Shown here: positions 33,334 to 41,903 of the stretch, one piece after another
Position numbering within the stretch: the first letter of the stretch is position 1
How the letters are laid out: each line of letters begins with the position of its first letter
Assembly: GCA_910588145.1 (NCBI GenBank)
Contig: CAJUPO010000009.1
Coordinates: forward strand, 1-64,000
Length of the DNA stretch: 64,000 bases
From: an uncultured Oscillospiraceae bacterium
Lineage (GTDB): Bacteria; Bacillota; Clostridia; Oscillospirales; Ruminococcaceae
Reading direction: 5' to 3'
The notes under the pieces: generated by a model
What the model was told of the DNA's origin: nothing
Seen by the model: the letters and a program-made list of their open reading frames with translations, nothing else
The model's database searches: none
Position numbers and translations under genes: made by a program

Positions 33334-34299
33334 TTACTGTATATCAATTTCAATGTCACCTGTATCAGTTTTAATTTCGCATATGCCTCCTGTTGTTGTT
33401 TTAGGAACGCTTATATCTCCTGTTGAAGTTTTAGTTATAAATACCTTTTCAGAAAGTAAAGTTCCGGTTATATCGCCTGTACTTGATTTTACAGAAATTG
33501 CTGAGGCGTCGCTTCTGTCGAATATGACATCACCGGTACTGCTTTCAAGAGTAAAATCTTCGGAAGCAATAACATTTTTTAGTATTATATTTCCTGTTTG
33601 GCATTCAGCGGAAAAGCTCTTGCAGCTCATGTCTGTAGATTTAATTTTTCCTGTATCAGATTCGGCGTTTACCAGACCTTCAGATGTTACAGTATTCATA
33701 TTTATATTTCCTGTTGCAGTAATTAGATTTATATTTTTTGCCGAAATGGTATCTACTTTAATATCTCCTGTATCCGTATCAATTGTAATGTTATTTGAAG
33801 CGGAAGCATAGCATAAGGCATCACCCGTAGCACTTTTAACATCAATATTATCAAATGTAAAATTCTTAGGTATTTCTGTATCGCCGGTATCCGTATCAAT
33901 TAAAAGAGACGTATACTTGTCTTGCGGCAGATAAACAGTCATTTTCATATTTTCAAATGCAATTCCTAAATAATCATACCACTTTCTGTTGTCGATCGTA
34001 TCGATTATAAGTGTATCATTTTTAACATCTATTGAGTGTTTTAACTTTTTTTGTTCATAACAAACCACTTTGCAGTTTTTATTATCAGAAGAAGCAAACA
34101 CTATATCAGCAGTTGTAACATCAATTGATATATTGCTGAAATCTTCACTTATTTCATAAGTGTTGGTTTCATATTTTTCAGTACTTAGTTTGGTAAAATC
34201 AAAATCTAAAGCAGTCATTGCTCCGGTAAAAATAAGAGCGCCAACAATTAAAAGAGAAATTGCAGCAATAATCCATACTTTTTTCACCTTATTCATCAT
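33334..34299 (-). CDS. DUF4097 family beta-helix protein, membrane-anchored
   Basis: A 321-residue protein with an N-terminal membrane anchor (about 8-28) and an extracellular part built of short beta repeats. The TDTGDI/SATGDI/SSTGDI motif recurs about every 18-22 residues from 135 onward, the pattern of DUF4097/LiaG-like proteins. Partners of this family sit in envelope-stress operons, and its role is unknown. It ends the PadR-DUF1700-DUF4097 operon and its start overlaps the previous stop as ATGATGA. Confidence 0.88.
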   Translation of the reverse strand: MMNKVKKVWIIAAISLLIVGALIFTGAMTALDFDFTKLSTEKYETNTYEISEDFSNISIDVTTADIVFASSDNKNCKVVCYEQKKLKHSIDVKNDTLIIDTIDNRKWYDYLGIAFENMKMTVYLPQDKYTSLLIDTDTGDTEIPKNFTFDNIDVKSATGDALCYASASNNITIDTDTGDIKVDTISAKNINLITATGNINMNTVTSEGLVNAESDTGKIKSTDMSCKSFSAECQTGNIILKNVIASEDFTLESSTGDVIFDRSDASAISVKSSTGDITGTLLSEKVFITKTSTGDISVPKTTTGGICEIKTDTGDIEIDIQ

Positions 34300-34895
34300 T
34301 CTTTCTCCTTTCCGACAAAAAGATATTTAAAACCCAAAGCCAACTTTTTTGTCAATAACAAGATTCCCTTTAGTGTTTGCTGGCATATGAAAAACCATAA
34401 GATAAATATACCGGCGCAGACAAGAGTTGCACCAAGCACAGCGGCGCCCTGCAAGAAGTTTCCTTGAATTGTGAAAATAACCGCAGATAATATTCCTCCA
34501 AGCGAGCCGCCTGCTATACCTAATCCAGCCGCCCATAGGCAAATAATTACGGACCATAATACAACATATACGGAAAATACTATGGCTAATGCGGCAATTA
34601 AAAGTGATATCCAAATAGGAGAACCCAATGCTAAAAGCACGATTTCCCATGCCCTTAATGCCCGTTTCGGTTTTACCTTTTCCTTTACGATTCTGGATAA
34701 GGGGATTTCGGACATGATTTGTGATACTATATCTTTTACTGAGCCTATTTCAGCAACAGCCTCTTCCTGGGATAACCCCTCTTCCATTCTGTCATCGATC
34801 ATTTCGCTGTAAAATGTCAGTCTTTCTTCTATGTCATCCTGCGGCAAACCGGAAAGTCCTTTCCGAAGCTCTTCAAGAAATTCGTTTTTATTCAT
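34296..34895 (-). CDS. DUF1700 family membrane protein
   Basis: A 199-residue protein with a cytoplasmic N-terminal helical domain (MNKNEFLEELRKGLSGLPQ, then EERLTFYSEMIDDRMEEGLS) typical of DUF1700, and about four membrane segments from 80 to 185. The ATG at 34895 is chosen because AAGGAGG lies 8-9 bases before it; the ATG nine bases upstream abuts the SD. The start lies inside the end of the padR gene. DUF1700 proteins usually accompany PadR regulators and DUF4097 proteins and may modulate the regulator. Confidence 0.88.
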   Translation of the reverse strand: MNKNEFLEELRKGLSGLPQDDIEERLTFYSEMIDDRMEEGLSQEEAVAEIGSVKDIVSQIMSEIPLSRIVKEKVKPKRALRAWEIVLLALGSPIWISLLIAALAIVFSVYVVLWSVIICLWAAGLGIAGGSLGGILSAVIFTIQGNFLQGAAVLGATLVCAGIFILWFFICQQTLKGILLLTKKLALGFKYLFVGKEKE

Positions 34896-35208
34896 TTTCT
34901 TCATCCTCCTTGGTTACAAACTGATATATAGCCATGATTTCTTTCCATTCGTCTTTAAAATCCTCAATGCGTTTTAATCCTTGCCCGGTTATGCGGTAAT
35001 ACTTTCGGAGTCTGCCTCCGTGTTCAGCAGTGCGGACCGTCAGCATATCTGCCGTTTCCAATCGCTTGAGAATGGTATATAATGTTGACTCGGACATTTT
35101 AATATAAGGATTCATATCTTTTATAATTTGATAGCCGTATGAATCTTTGCTTTTAATGGCTGCCAACACACATATATCCAAAAGACCTCGTTTCAATTGA
35201 ATATCCAT
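34888..35208 (-). CDS. PadR family transcriptional regulator
   Basis: A 106-residue winged-helix regulator: LKRGLLDICVLAAIKSKDSY and GYQIIKDM, then the recognition helix SESTLYTILKRLETADML, and the wing with GGRLRKYYRITGQG. The C-terminal helix dimerises. It heads an operon with two membrane proteins and probably represses it; small-molecule or envelope cues are typical for the family. GGGAGG precedes the ATG. Confidence 0.92.
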   Translation of the reverse strand: MDIQLKRGLLDICVLAAIKSKDSYGYQIIKDMNPYIKMSESTLYTILKRLETADMLTVRTAEHGGRLRKYYRITGQGLKRIEDFKDEWKEIMAIYQFVTKEDEENE

Positions 35209-35232
35209 ACTATACCTCCCATTACATAATAC

Positions 35233-35261
35233 ATCATATCACGAAGTATTGATTTTGTCAA
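35233..35261 (-). promoter_or_regulatory. Promoter of the padR operon with possible operator
   Basis: Minus-strand TTGACA, 17-base spacer and TATGAT. An inverted ATAC/GTAT pair spaced 13 bases overlaps the -10 and could be the PadR site. Confidence 0.7.
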
Positions 35262-35291
35262 TAGGTTTTTTTAGCTTTATAAAAATATTAA

Positions 35292-35320
35292 AAGCGGCAG
35301 AAAAAATATTTCTGCCGCTT
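35292..35320 (-). terminator. Terminator after the DUF3788 gene
   Basis: AAGCGGCAGAAA and TTTCTGCCGCTT form a perfect 12-bp stem with a 5-base loop. On the minus strand it is followed by TTTAATATTTTT. Confidence 0.85.
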
Positions 35321-35426
35321 GGTTGATTACTATAAAATTGTCTTTCATGCATTAGGTGTGATGGCTCTGTTACCAATATAATTATTGTTGTCTCCTCTTA
35401 GTATATCAAATTCTGAATTTACAGGA

Positions 35427-35840
35427 TTATTTTCTGTTTGGTTTCCTTTTAACTTTTAATAATTTTATAAAATCATCAAACAAAGAGGTATCCACTGGTT
35501 TAAACATTATCCATTTCCCGTCATGATAAGTTTGAGTTTCATCATAAATTCTTTGAACTTCCTCACTGTAATTTTCTCTTTCATTTTCAAATTTTAATCG
35601 TTCATCTTTTCCTAAGATAATCATAAATCCAATGCAGTTTTCTCTTGCATATAATGCACATAGAGTTTTACCGCCCCGACGGTATTTATATTCATATGTC
35701 CATGCTTTGCCGCCTTTATTCCATAAGCGATCCATATCATAATTTTCATCTATTAAATCACATAATTTAGTCCATATTTCATATAGGGATTTTCCGACTA
35801 AATCAGTCATTTCTTCTTCGTTAGGTTTTTTACCAAGCAT
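35427..35840 (-). CDS. DUF3788 family protein
   Basis: A 137-residue cytoplasmic protein with the DUF3788 pattern: KAWTYEYKYRRGGKTLCALY followed by GFMIILGKDER and YHDGKWIMFKP near the C-terminus, the last resembling the DUF1801/YdhG fold. Function is unknown. It is a single-gene unit with a weak SD in the GAGGCTGCA stretch before the ATG. Confidence 0.75.
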   Translation of the reverse strand: MLGKKPNEEEMTDLVGKSLYEIWTKLCDLIDENYDMDRLWNKGGKAWTYEYKYRRGGKTLCALYARENCIGFMIILGKDERLKFENERENYSEEVQRIYDETQTYHDGKWIMFKPVDTSLFDDFIKLLKVKRKPNRK

Positions 35841-35935
35841 TGCAGCCTCCTCTATAACTTCCGATTATCAATCAGTTTTCTTGTCCAATTATAACATAAA
35901 AATATATATTTTACAAATTTTTTAAGTGTTAAAAT

Positions 35936-35960
35936 GGCACTTCTGCATAGCAGAAGTGCC
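35936..35960 (-). terminator. Terminator after guaA
   Basis: GGCACTTCTGC and GCAGAAGTGCC form a perfect 11-bp stem with a 3-base loop; on the minus strand ATTTTAA follows. Confidence 0.75.
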
Positions 35961-35976
35961 GAAAATTCACTTAATA

Positions 35977-37524
35977 TTATTCCCACTCAATAGTTGCCGG
36001 TGGTTTAGTAGTAATATCATAAACTACCCTATTGATAGACTTAACTTCGTTTACGATTCTTCTTGAACAGGTTTCAAGGACTTCATAAGGAATCCTTGCA
36101 AAATCAGCGGTCATGAAATCGGTAGTAGTTACACCTCTCAGTGCAAGGGTATAGTCATAAGTTCTGAAATCGCCCATAACTCCTACTGAGCGCATATCAG
36201 TAAGTACAGCGAAATACTGATGTATACTTCTGTCGAGTCCGGCTTTAGCAATTTCTTCACGGAAAATCCAGTCAGCGTCCTTTAAAATTTCAAGCTTTTC
36301 GTTAGTAATTTCGCCTATTATGCGGATAGCAAGTCCAGGACCAGGAAACGGCTGACGCCATACTAAAGTTTCAGAAAGCTCCAGTTCCTGTCCTAATTTT
36401 CTTGTTTCATCCTTGAAAAGCATTCTCAGAGGTTCTATAATTTCCTTGAAGTCAACATAGTCAGGTAATCCGCCAACATTGTGGTGGGATTTAATCACTG
36501 CTGCTTCGTCATCGTCTCCGCTTTCAATAACGTCAGGATAAATTGTTCCCTGAGCAAAATAATCTACTTTACCTATTTTCTTTGCTTCAGCTTCAAAAAC
36601 ACGGATAAATTCTTCGCCTATAATTTTTCTTTTAGCTTCAGGATCAGAAATTCCGTTAAGCTTTTCCATAAATCTATCCTTGGCATTAACTCTTATAAAA
36701 TTAATATCCCAGTTTTTAAAAGCTTCTTCAACTTCATCGCCTTCATTTTTACGCATGAATCCATGGTCAACGAAGATACAGGTCAGTTGTTTTCCCACTG
36801 CTTTAGAAAGAAGCGCAGCAAGAACGGAGGAATCCACGCCGCCTGAGAGAGCAAGCAGAACCTTGCCGTCACCTACCTTTTGACGTATATCACGGATAGC
36901 AGTTTCAGCATAGTTGCCCATAGTCCAGTCGCCTGTACATCCGCATACATTTTTAAGGAAACTGTCAATCATTTCCATTCCGTATTCAGTATGGTTAACT
37001 TCCGGATGAAACTGTACAGCGTAAAGCTTTTTCTCAGTATTTTCCATAGCGGCAACAGGACAGTTACAAGTTGAGGCAATAGCCTTAAAGCCTTCAGGAA
37101 GCTCTGATATGTAATCCGTATGGCTCATCCAGGAAACAGCCTTTTCCGGCATATCTTTTATTGAAGAAAACAAGATGCTGTTTTTATCATAATTTGTTTC
37201 GGTTTTTCCGTATTCACTGGTAATGCAGGTGGAAACCTTACCGCCCATTACATGAGCCATAAGCTGAGAGCCATAGCAGATTCCAAGAATCGGGATACCC
37301 AGTTCAAACAGTTCTTTTGGTACAGCCGGAGCCTTTTCACCGTATACGCTGTTAGGACCGCCTGTAAAGATAATTCCTACAGGAGCAAGCTGCTTTATTT
37401 CGTCAATAGTTATTTTGTTATAGGGCTTCACTTCGCAGTATACACCGCATTCACGGACACGGCGTGCAATTAATTGATTATACTGACCGCCGAAGTTTAA
37501 AATTAAACAAAACTGATGATTCAT
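35977..37524 (-). CDS. guaA: GMP synthase (glutamine-hydrolysing)
   Basis: A 515-residue two-domain enzyme that aminates XMP to GMP. The class I amidotransferase domain has catalytic Cys83 in GICYGSQLM and the His/Glu pair in VQFHPEVNHTEYG. The PP-loop is LSGGVDSSV, and the C-terminal dimerisation domain ends in the conserved PPATIEWE. GGAG precedes the ATG. The 148-base upstream region holds two small hairpins (CTGCATA/TATGCAG and GCCGC/GCGGC) but no purine riboswitch pattern. Confidence 0.97.
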   Translation of the reverse strand: MNHQFCLILNFGGQYNQLIARRVRECGVYCEVKPYNKITIDEIKQLAPVGIIFTGGPNSVYGEKAPAVPKELFELGIPILGICYGSQLMAHVMGGKVSTCITSEYGKTETNYDKNSILFSSIKDMPEKAVSWMSHTDYISELPEGFKAIASTCNCPVAAMENTEKKLYAVQFHPEVNHTEYGMEMIDSFLKNVCGCTGDWTMGNYAETAIRDIRQKVGDGKVLLALSGGVDSSVLAALLSKAVGKQLTCIFVDHGFMRKNEGDEVEEAFKNWDINFIRVNAKDRFMEKLNGISDPEAKRKIIGEEFIRVFEAEAKKIGKVDYFAQGTIYPDVIESGDDDEAAVIKSHHNVGGLPDYVDFKEIIEPLRMLFKDETRKLGQELELSETLVWRQPFPGPGLAIRIIGEITNEKLEILKDADWIFREEIAKAGLDRSIHQYFAVLTDMRSVGVMGDFRTYDYTLALRGVTTTDFMTADFARIPYEVLETCSRRIVNEVKSINRVVYDITTKPPATIEWE

Positions 37525-37672
37525 ATTTATCTCCGTTCTGCCGCTGAATGCGGCGGGAATAAGTTAAATATCTGCATAATCTTATGCAGAATGATTATTA
37601 TAATTATGCCATTTTTTTTTAGAAAATGCAACAGTTTTTTAGAATTATGTCTTAATATGTAAAAAAAGGCAA

Positions 37673-38713
37673 TCATGCAATAAAATCACCACGATGTGTA
37701 ACAATTTCATATCCGGCATTTTTGACTCTTGCCTCAAGCTGTTTGAGGCATTGTGCTGATTCTTCTCCATCTGATAGCTTGTTATCGTAAAGCGTATAGT
37801 GCTTTCTGTATTTTAAAGGAGACAGATTAGGCATTACAACATTTGCGCCGGCTTTCAGCCCGAGCTCACGTCCTGTGGGGTGAATAGTGCTCAGGGCAGT
37901 GGTAGAGGGGATAAGCGCGTGGGGCAGAATAAGCCTTGTGAGGGCAATCATTACAAGCGTTAGACGCAGTGAACCTTTTGGATATTTACCCAGAGGCGTA
38001 TCAGACTGGGGTATAAACGGGCCTATTCCTACCATTTCCGGATTCAGTTCTTTTAAAAATATAAGGTCTTTCGCAAGACATTCCGAAGTTTGAAAAGGCG
38101 AGCCTGCCATAAATCCGGCGCCGGTTTGAAATCCGATTTTTTTTAAACTTTTAAGACAATCGATGCGGCTTTGAAAATTCATTTTATCAGGATGAAGCTT
38201 ACTGTAATGGTTTTTGCAGGCAGTTTCATGCCTTAGCAGATATCTGTCTGCGCCGGCGTCATAGTATTTTTGATAGGATTCCTCGCTTTTTTCACCAATA
38301 GAGAGAGTTACGGCGCAGCCGCTGAAATTTTCTTTTATTCTTTTTATTATTGAACAAATCATATTATCGGTAAAAAAAAGATCTTCTCCGCTTTGCAGTA
38401 CAAATGTTTTAAATCCCAGTTTGTATCCGTTAAGGCAGCATTCAAGAATTTCGTCTTCAGTAAGACGGTATCGTTTAGGATTTAAATTGCTGCACCGCAG
38501 TCCGCAGTAAAGGCAGTCATTTTTGCAGCAATTCGAAAATTCAATAAGTCCTCTTATATATACCTTATTTCCATATACGCTTCTTCTAATTTTATCTGCT
38601 CTGCAAAAGAGGTAATTATCATCAGCTTCAGAGTTATTTTCTATAATACTGACTATATCTGAAATGCTAAAATTATACCCTTCTGCAATTAAATCAATTA
38701 ATTTTTTATTCAT
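37673..38713 (-). CDS. hydE: [FeFe]-hydrogenase maturase HydE (radical SAM)
   Basis: A 346-residue radical SAM enzyme of the biotin-synthase-like fold. The [4Fe-4S] motif CKNDCLYC is followed by GLRCSN, then LQSGED, GADRYLLRHET and GIGPFIPQ, all HydE marks. HydE helps build the dithiolate-bridged diiron site of [FeFe]-hydrogenase, implying that the host makes H2 by fermentation. HydF, HydG and the hydrogenase are not in this window. The start is ATG 38713 (or 38719); neither has an SD, and both lie inside the end of rodA, so translation is probably coupled to rodA. Confidence 0.88.
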   Translation of the reverse strand: MNKKLIDLIAEGYNFSISDIVSIIENNSEADDNYLFCRADKIRRSVYGNKVYIRGLIEFSNCCKNDCLYCGLRCSNLNPKRYRLTEDEILECCLNGYKLGFKTFVLQSGEDLFFTDNMICSIIKRIKENFSGCAVTLSIGEKSEESYQKYYDAGADRYLLRHETACKNHYSKLHPDKMNFQSRIDCLKSLKKIGFQTGAGFMAGSPFQTSECLAKDLIFLKELNPEMVGIGPFIPQSDTPLGKYPKGSLRLTLVMIALTRLILPHALIPSTTALSTIHPTGRELGLKAGANVVMPNLSPLKYRKHYTLYDNKLSDGEESAQCLKQLEARVKNAGYEIVTHRGDFIA

Positions 38714-39845
38714 GGTCATAGAACATTCTGTATTTTTTATTGTTATGGGCGATACAGTTAAGAACAAAACCGATTGCCACATACATACTAACAAGAGCCG
38801 TACCTCCGGCGCTGAAAAATGGAAGAGGAATACCGATAACCGGCATAACTTTGAGTACCATTCCAATATTCATGAAACAGTGTGTAAACAGCATAGCAAA
38901 TGTGCCGAGGCATATAAGTTTGCCAAGAGAATCCATTGTACTTCGGCTGTCAAGAAGAATTTTTATACAGATATAAGCAAGAATAAGAACAACAACAACT
39001 GATCCCACAAAACCGAAAACCTGTCCTACATAAGAAAACATAAAATCATTGTGCATTTCAGGAACAGTAACATAGCTTCCTCCGTAAAGACCTTTTCCGA
39101 AGAGCTTGCCTGAGCCGAGTGCGGCAAGACTTAGATCCTGCTGATATTCAAGGCCCATAGGATCTGAGCCAGGGTTAATGAGTATAAGGATTCTTTTCTT
39201 ATGAACAGATTGAAGTCCGTAGTTCCAGAGCAGATAAACGGCAGGCGGCGCTGCGACCAAAGCGGCAATAATGTACTTGATGGAGAGTCCGGCTGAAAAA
39301 AGCATTACTACAAACATTACCAGAAATACCAGAGCAGTACCGTAGTCGCCCTGAAGAGCGACGATTCCAACGGGTACAGCGCCGTGTATGATGATAAAAA
39401 GAAGATGCAGTGGATGATTTAATTTGGCTGAATCCTTTGAAAGGTGGTAGGCGAATGTAAGTATGAATGCAAGCTTTAATACCTCTGAAGGCTGAAGGGT
39501 AGTGAAGCCCAGATTCAGCCAAGCTCTGTCATCGGCGCCGGCTCGCTGTAAACCCAGTCCTGTAAACGTCAGACCGACCAGTATAAGAGCCGCAGGTGCG
39601 TAAATAAACCAAAGTTTTACAAGATGGTGATAGTCAATTGACGAAACTATTATGCATACTCCGATTCCGAGGAAAGTCGCTACAAGCTGAGTGATATAAT
39701 AGCTTGAGCCGAGATCATTCAGCTTATTGACGTGCATGGAATATAGTAATAAAACGCTTATGGCGGAACACAAGGTTACCGCAATAAGCAGTCCTTTATC
39801 AAGCTTCCTGAAATATTTAAGAAGCCGGTTTGCAATTTTATTCAT
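38706..39845 (-). CDS. rodA: RodA/FtsW-type SEDS peptidoglycan polymerase
   Basis: A 379-residue polytopic SEDS protein with about ten membrane segments. Conserved blocks: RAWLNLGFTTLQPSEVLKLA, LQGDYGTALVF, the catalytic-loop region, PGSDPMGLEYQQDLSLAALG, and the closing PVIGIPLPFFSAGGTA. RodA polymerises glycan strands for cell elongation together with a class B PBP. The layout fits RodA better than FtsW, but the pair is hard to separate by eye. The SD is modest (AAAGGC). It lies between comM and hydE in one leftward group. Confidence 0.9.
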   Translation of the reverse strand: MNKIANRLLKYFRKLDKGLLIAVTLCSAISVLLLYSMHVNKLNDLGSSYYITQLVATFLGIGVCIIVSSIDYHHLVKLWFIYAPAALILVGLTFTGLGLQRAGADDRAWLNLGFTTLQPSEVLKLAFILTFAYHLSKDSAKLNHPLHLLFIIIHGAVPVGIVALQGDYGTALVFLVMFVVMLFSAGLSIKYIIAALVAAPPAVYLLWNYGLQSVHKKRILILINPGSDPMGLEYQQDLSLAALGSGKLFGKGLYGGSYVTVPEMHNDFMFSYVGQVFGFVGSVVVVLILAYICIKILLDSRSTMDSLGKLICLGTFAMLFTHCFMNIGMVLKVMPVIGIPLPFFSAGGTALVSMYVAIGFVLNCIAHNNKKYRMFYDHE

Positions 39846-39873
39846 TTTTGTTTTGCCTTTCTTTTTTTACTGC

Positions 39874-41406
39874 TTAATTTTCATTGTTCCAGTATTTTCT
39901 ATCCAAACTTCTGAACTGAATTGCGGCGGCGATATGTTCTTTTTGAATTACGCTGCTGCCGTCCAGATCGGCGATAGTGCGGGAAACTTTAACGATTCGG
40001 TCATAAGCACGTGCAGAGAGTCCGAGTCTGTCAAAGGCCCTGCTTATAAATGAAGTTGCCGTATCGCTCATAGGGCAGAACTCCCGAAGCTTGTCTGGAG
40101 TTATTTTAGCGTTGCAGGTAATACTGCTTTGTCTGAACCTTTCATTCTGAATGTTTCGGGCGGCGGAAACACGTTTTCTTATATTTTCTGAGGTTTCTTC
40201 CTTTTTATCAGATGACAGATCACTGAACTCCACCGGAGCGACCTCTACATGGAGATCAAATCTGTCTAAAAGCGGTCCGGATATTTTTGACAGATAAGAA
40301 GAAATTTGTTTATGACTGCATCTGCATCGTCCGCTTGGGTGACCGTAGTAGCCGCAGGGACAAGGATTCATAGCGCCGATAAGCATAATCGAGGCCGGAT
40401 ATGTAATGGTACCTGCTGATCTTGAGATAGTAACCTTCATATCTTCGAGAGGCTGTCTTAAAATTTCCAGAGTCTTTCTGTCAAACTCTGCAAGCTCGTC
40501 AAGAAATAAAAGTCCGTTATGCGCAAGGGATATTTCCCCAGGGTGCGGTATAGCTCCTCCTCCGGCAAGTCCAGCCGAAGAAATTGTGTGATGAGGGGAA
40601 CGAAACGGTCTTGTTGTTACAAGCGGAGATTTTAGGTCAAGGAGTCCGGAAATGGAATGAATCTTGGTGGTTTCTATTGATTCTTCAAAGGTCATATCCG
40701 GCAGTATTGATGGCATTCGTTTGGCAAGCATACTTTTTCCGCTTCCGGGCGTACCGATCAGCAGAGCGTTATGTCCGCCTGCGGCAGCTATTTCAAGTGC
40801 TGTTTTGGCGGTATGCTGTCCTTTGACGTCTGTAAAATCCAAAGTGTAATCCGGAGCGTCGCTGCACGGCTGGTATTTTTTCTGTTTTTCTATTTTATGT
40901 CCGGCAGTAAAGTGTTTTATTATGTCATCAACCGATTTGACGCCGTAAATGTCAATGCCCTCGGCAACAGATGCTTCAAAAGCATTTTCTGACGGTACAA
41001 AAACAGACTTCATACCCGTCTCCTTAGCTAACAGAACCATGGGTAGAACACCGTTTACAGGTCTTAGTTCTCCGTTAAGAGAAAGTTCACCGATAAAACA
41101 GCAGTCATCCAGATCAGTTTGAATGTAACCGGAAGCCTTAAGTACTGAAATAAGTATGGCAATATCATGAACTGAGCCGCTTTTTTTCGTGCTTGCAGGA
41201 GCAAGATTTACCATAACTCTTGCAACGGGAAATTCTATATTGCAGCAGCGCATGGCAGCTTTAATTCGTTCACGGCTTTCTTTTACAACAGTATCAGGCA
41301 GACCGACGATTTCAAAAACAGGAATCCCGCGGCTGATTTCAATTTCTACATCTACTTTAAAAGCGTTCAGACCGAACAGTCCAAGACTGTTGACTTTTGC
41401 GAACAT
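39874..41406 (-). CDS. comM: ComM/YifB family Mg-chelatase-like ATPase
   Basis: A 510-residue AAA+ protein. It has an N-terminal Lon-like domain (about 1-165), Walker A GTPGSGKSMLAKR near 219, and the Mg-chelatase region with LLFLDELAEF and SRSAGTITYPA. A Cys-rich insertion NPCPCGYYGHPSGRCRC and a C-terminal lid domain follow. ComM is a branch-migration helicase used in natural transformation. AAAGGAG precedes the ATG. Together with radA and pcrA it suggests a full recombination toolkit. Confidence 0.93.
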   Translation of the reverse strand: MFAKVNSLGLFGLNAFKVDVEIEISRGIPVFEIVGLPDTVVKESRERIKAAMRCCNIEFPVARVMVNLAPASTKKSGSVHDIAILISVLKASGYIQTDLDDCCFIGELSLNGELRPVNGVLPMVLLAKETGMKSVFVPSENAFEASVAEGIDIYGVKSVDDIIKHFTAGHKIEKQKKYQPCSDAPDYTLDFTDVKGQHTAKTALEIAAAGGHNALLIGTPGSGKSMLAKRMPSILPDMTFEESIETTKIHSISGLLDLKSPLVTTRPFRSPHHTISSAGLAGGGAIPHPGEISLAHNGLLFLDELAEFDRKTLEILRQPLEDMKVTISRSAGTITYPASIMLIGAMNPCPCGYYGHPSGRCRCSHKQISSYLSKISGPLLDRFDLHVEVAPVEFSDLSSDKKEETSENIRKRVSAARNIQNERFRQSSITCNAKITPDKLREFCPMSDTATSFISRAFDRLGLSARAYDRIVKVSRTIADLDGSSVIQKEHIAAAIQFRSLDRKYWNNEN

Positions 41407-41528
41407 ATGTTATTTCTCCTTTGGCGTAGCTTAGTTGGATTATTTATTCTCTGTAATTGCACTGTAAGCCCTGTCAGGAAACATCTGAAATCAACTTATT
41501 TTCCTGATTCTAAAATTGGCTTGTATAC

Positions 41529-41557
41529 ATTATATCATGAGGATAAATAATTGTAAA
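41529..41557 (-). promoter_or_regulatory. Promoter of comM
   Basis: Minus-strand TTTACA, 17-base spacer and TATAAT; start codon about 120 bases downstream. Confidence 0.7.
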
Positions 41558-41659
41558 TATTAATCGAAAAAAGAAAATAAAAATATAATGAAATATTTTT
41601 ATTTTATAAAAGCTGATATAGCTTATATGTATCTGTTGAATGAATATGCACAAAAAAAA

Positions 41660-41680
41660 CGTTTTCCTTTGTGGAAAACG
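41660..41680 (-). terminator. Leftward terminator-like hairpin in the comM-rpoB gap
   Basis: CGTTTTCC and GGAAAACG form an 8-bp stem with a 5-base loop. On the minus strand a run of eight T follows. It has no obvious leftward gene to terminate. Confidence 0.5.
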
Positions 41681-41711
41681 CAGAAAATTTTATCAAACTA
41701 TTGTAAAAGTA

Positions 41712-41740
41712 TTGACATGAAAAGTGTATAGATGTATAAT
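41712..41740 (+). promoter_or_regulatory. Consensus promoter of rpoB-rpoC
   Basis: TTGACA (41712-41717), 17-base spacer, TATAAT (41735-41740); both boxes are perfect, as expected for RNA polymerase genes. Confidence 0.88.
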
Positions 41741-41903
41741 TTTAAAATGTATCAATATGACTACAAGAAGATTGTTGCAGAATAGTATACCATATAAACA
41801 TATTGTCTGTCAAGAGTCTTTTTTAAAAAACAAAAATCAGTAATACTCAGGAAAACAGCTGGTCCGGTATAGAACCGGATAAGAACGAAGGAGGTTTCCG
41901 CCT

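Larger units (their letters stand above)
41407..41903. other. Intergenic region between comM and rpoB
   Basis: No convincing gene. It holds the leftward comM promoter (41529-41557), a hairpin with a leftward T-run (41660-41680), the consensus rpoB promoter (41712-41740), and an rpoB leader of about 155 bases. The leader contains a small TCCGGT/ACCGGA hairpin just before the strong SD GGAGG. The rplJ-rplL genes that often precede rpoB are not here. Confidence 0.6.

Noticed and set aside
37525..37672. Purine riboswitch before guaA
   Set aside because: The two small hairpins do not form the three-way junction, and the conserved loop sequences are absent.
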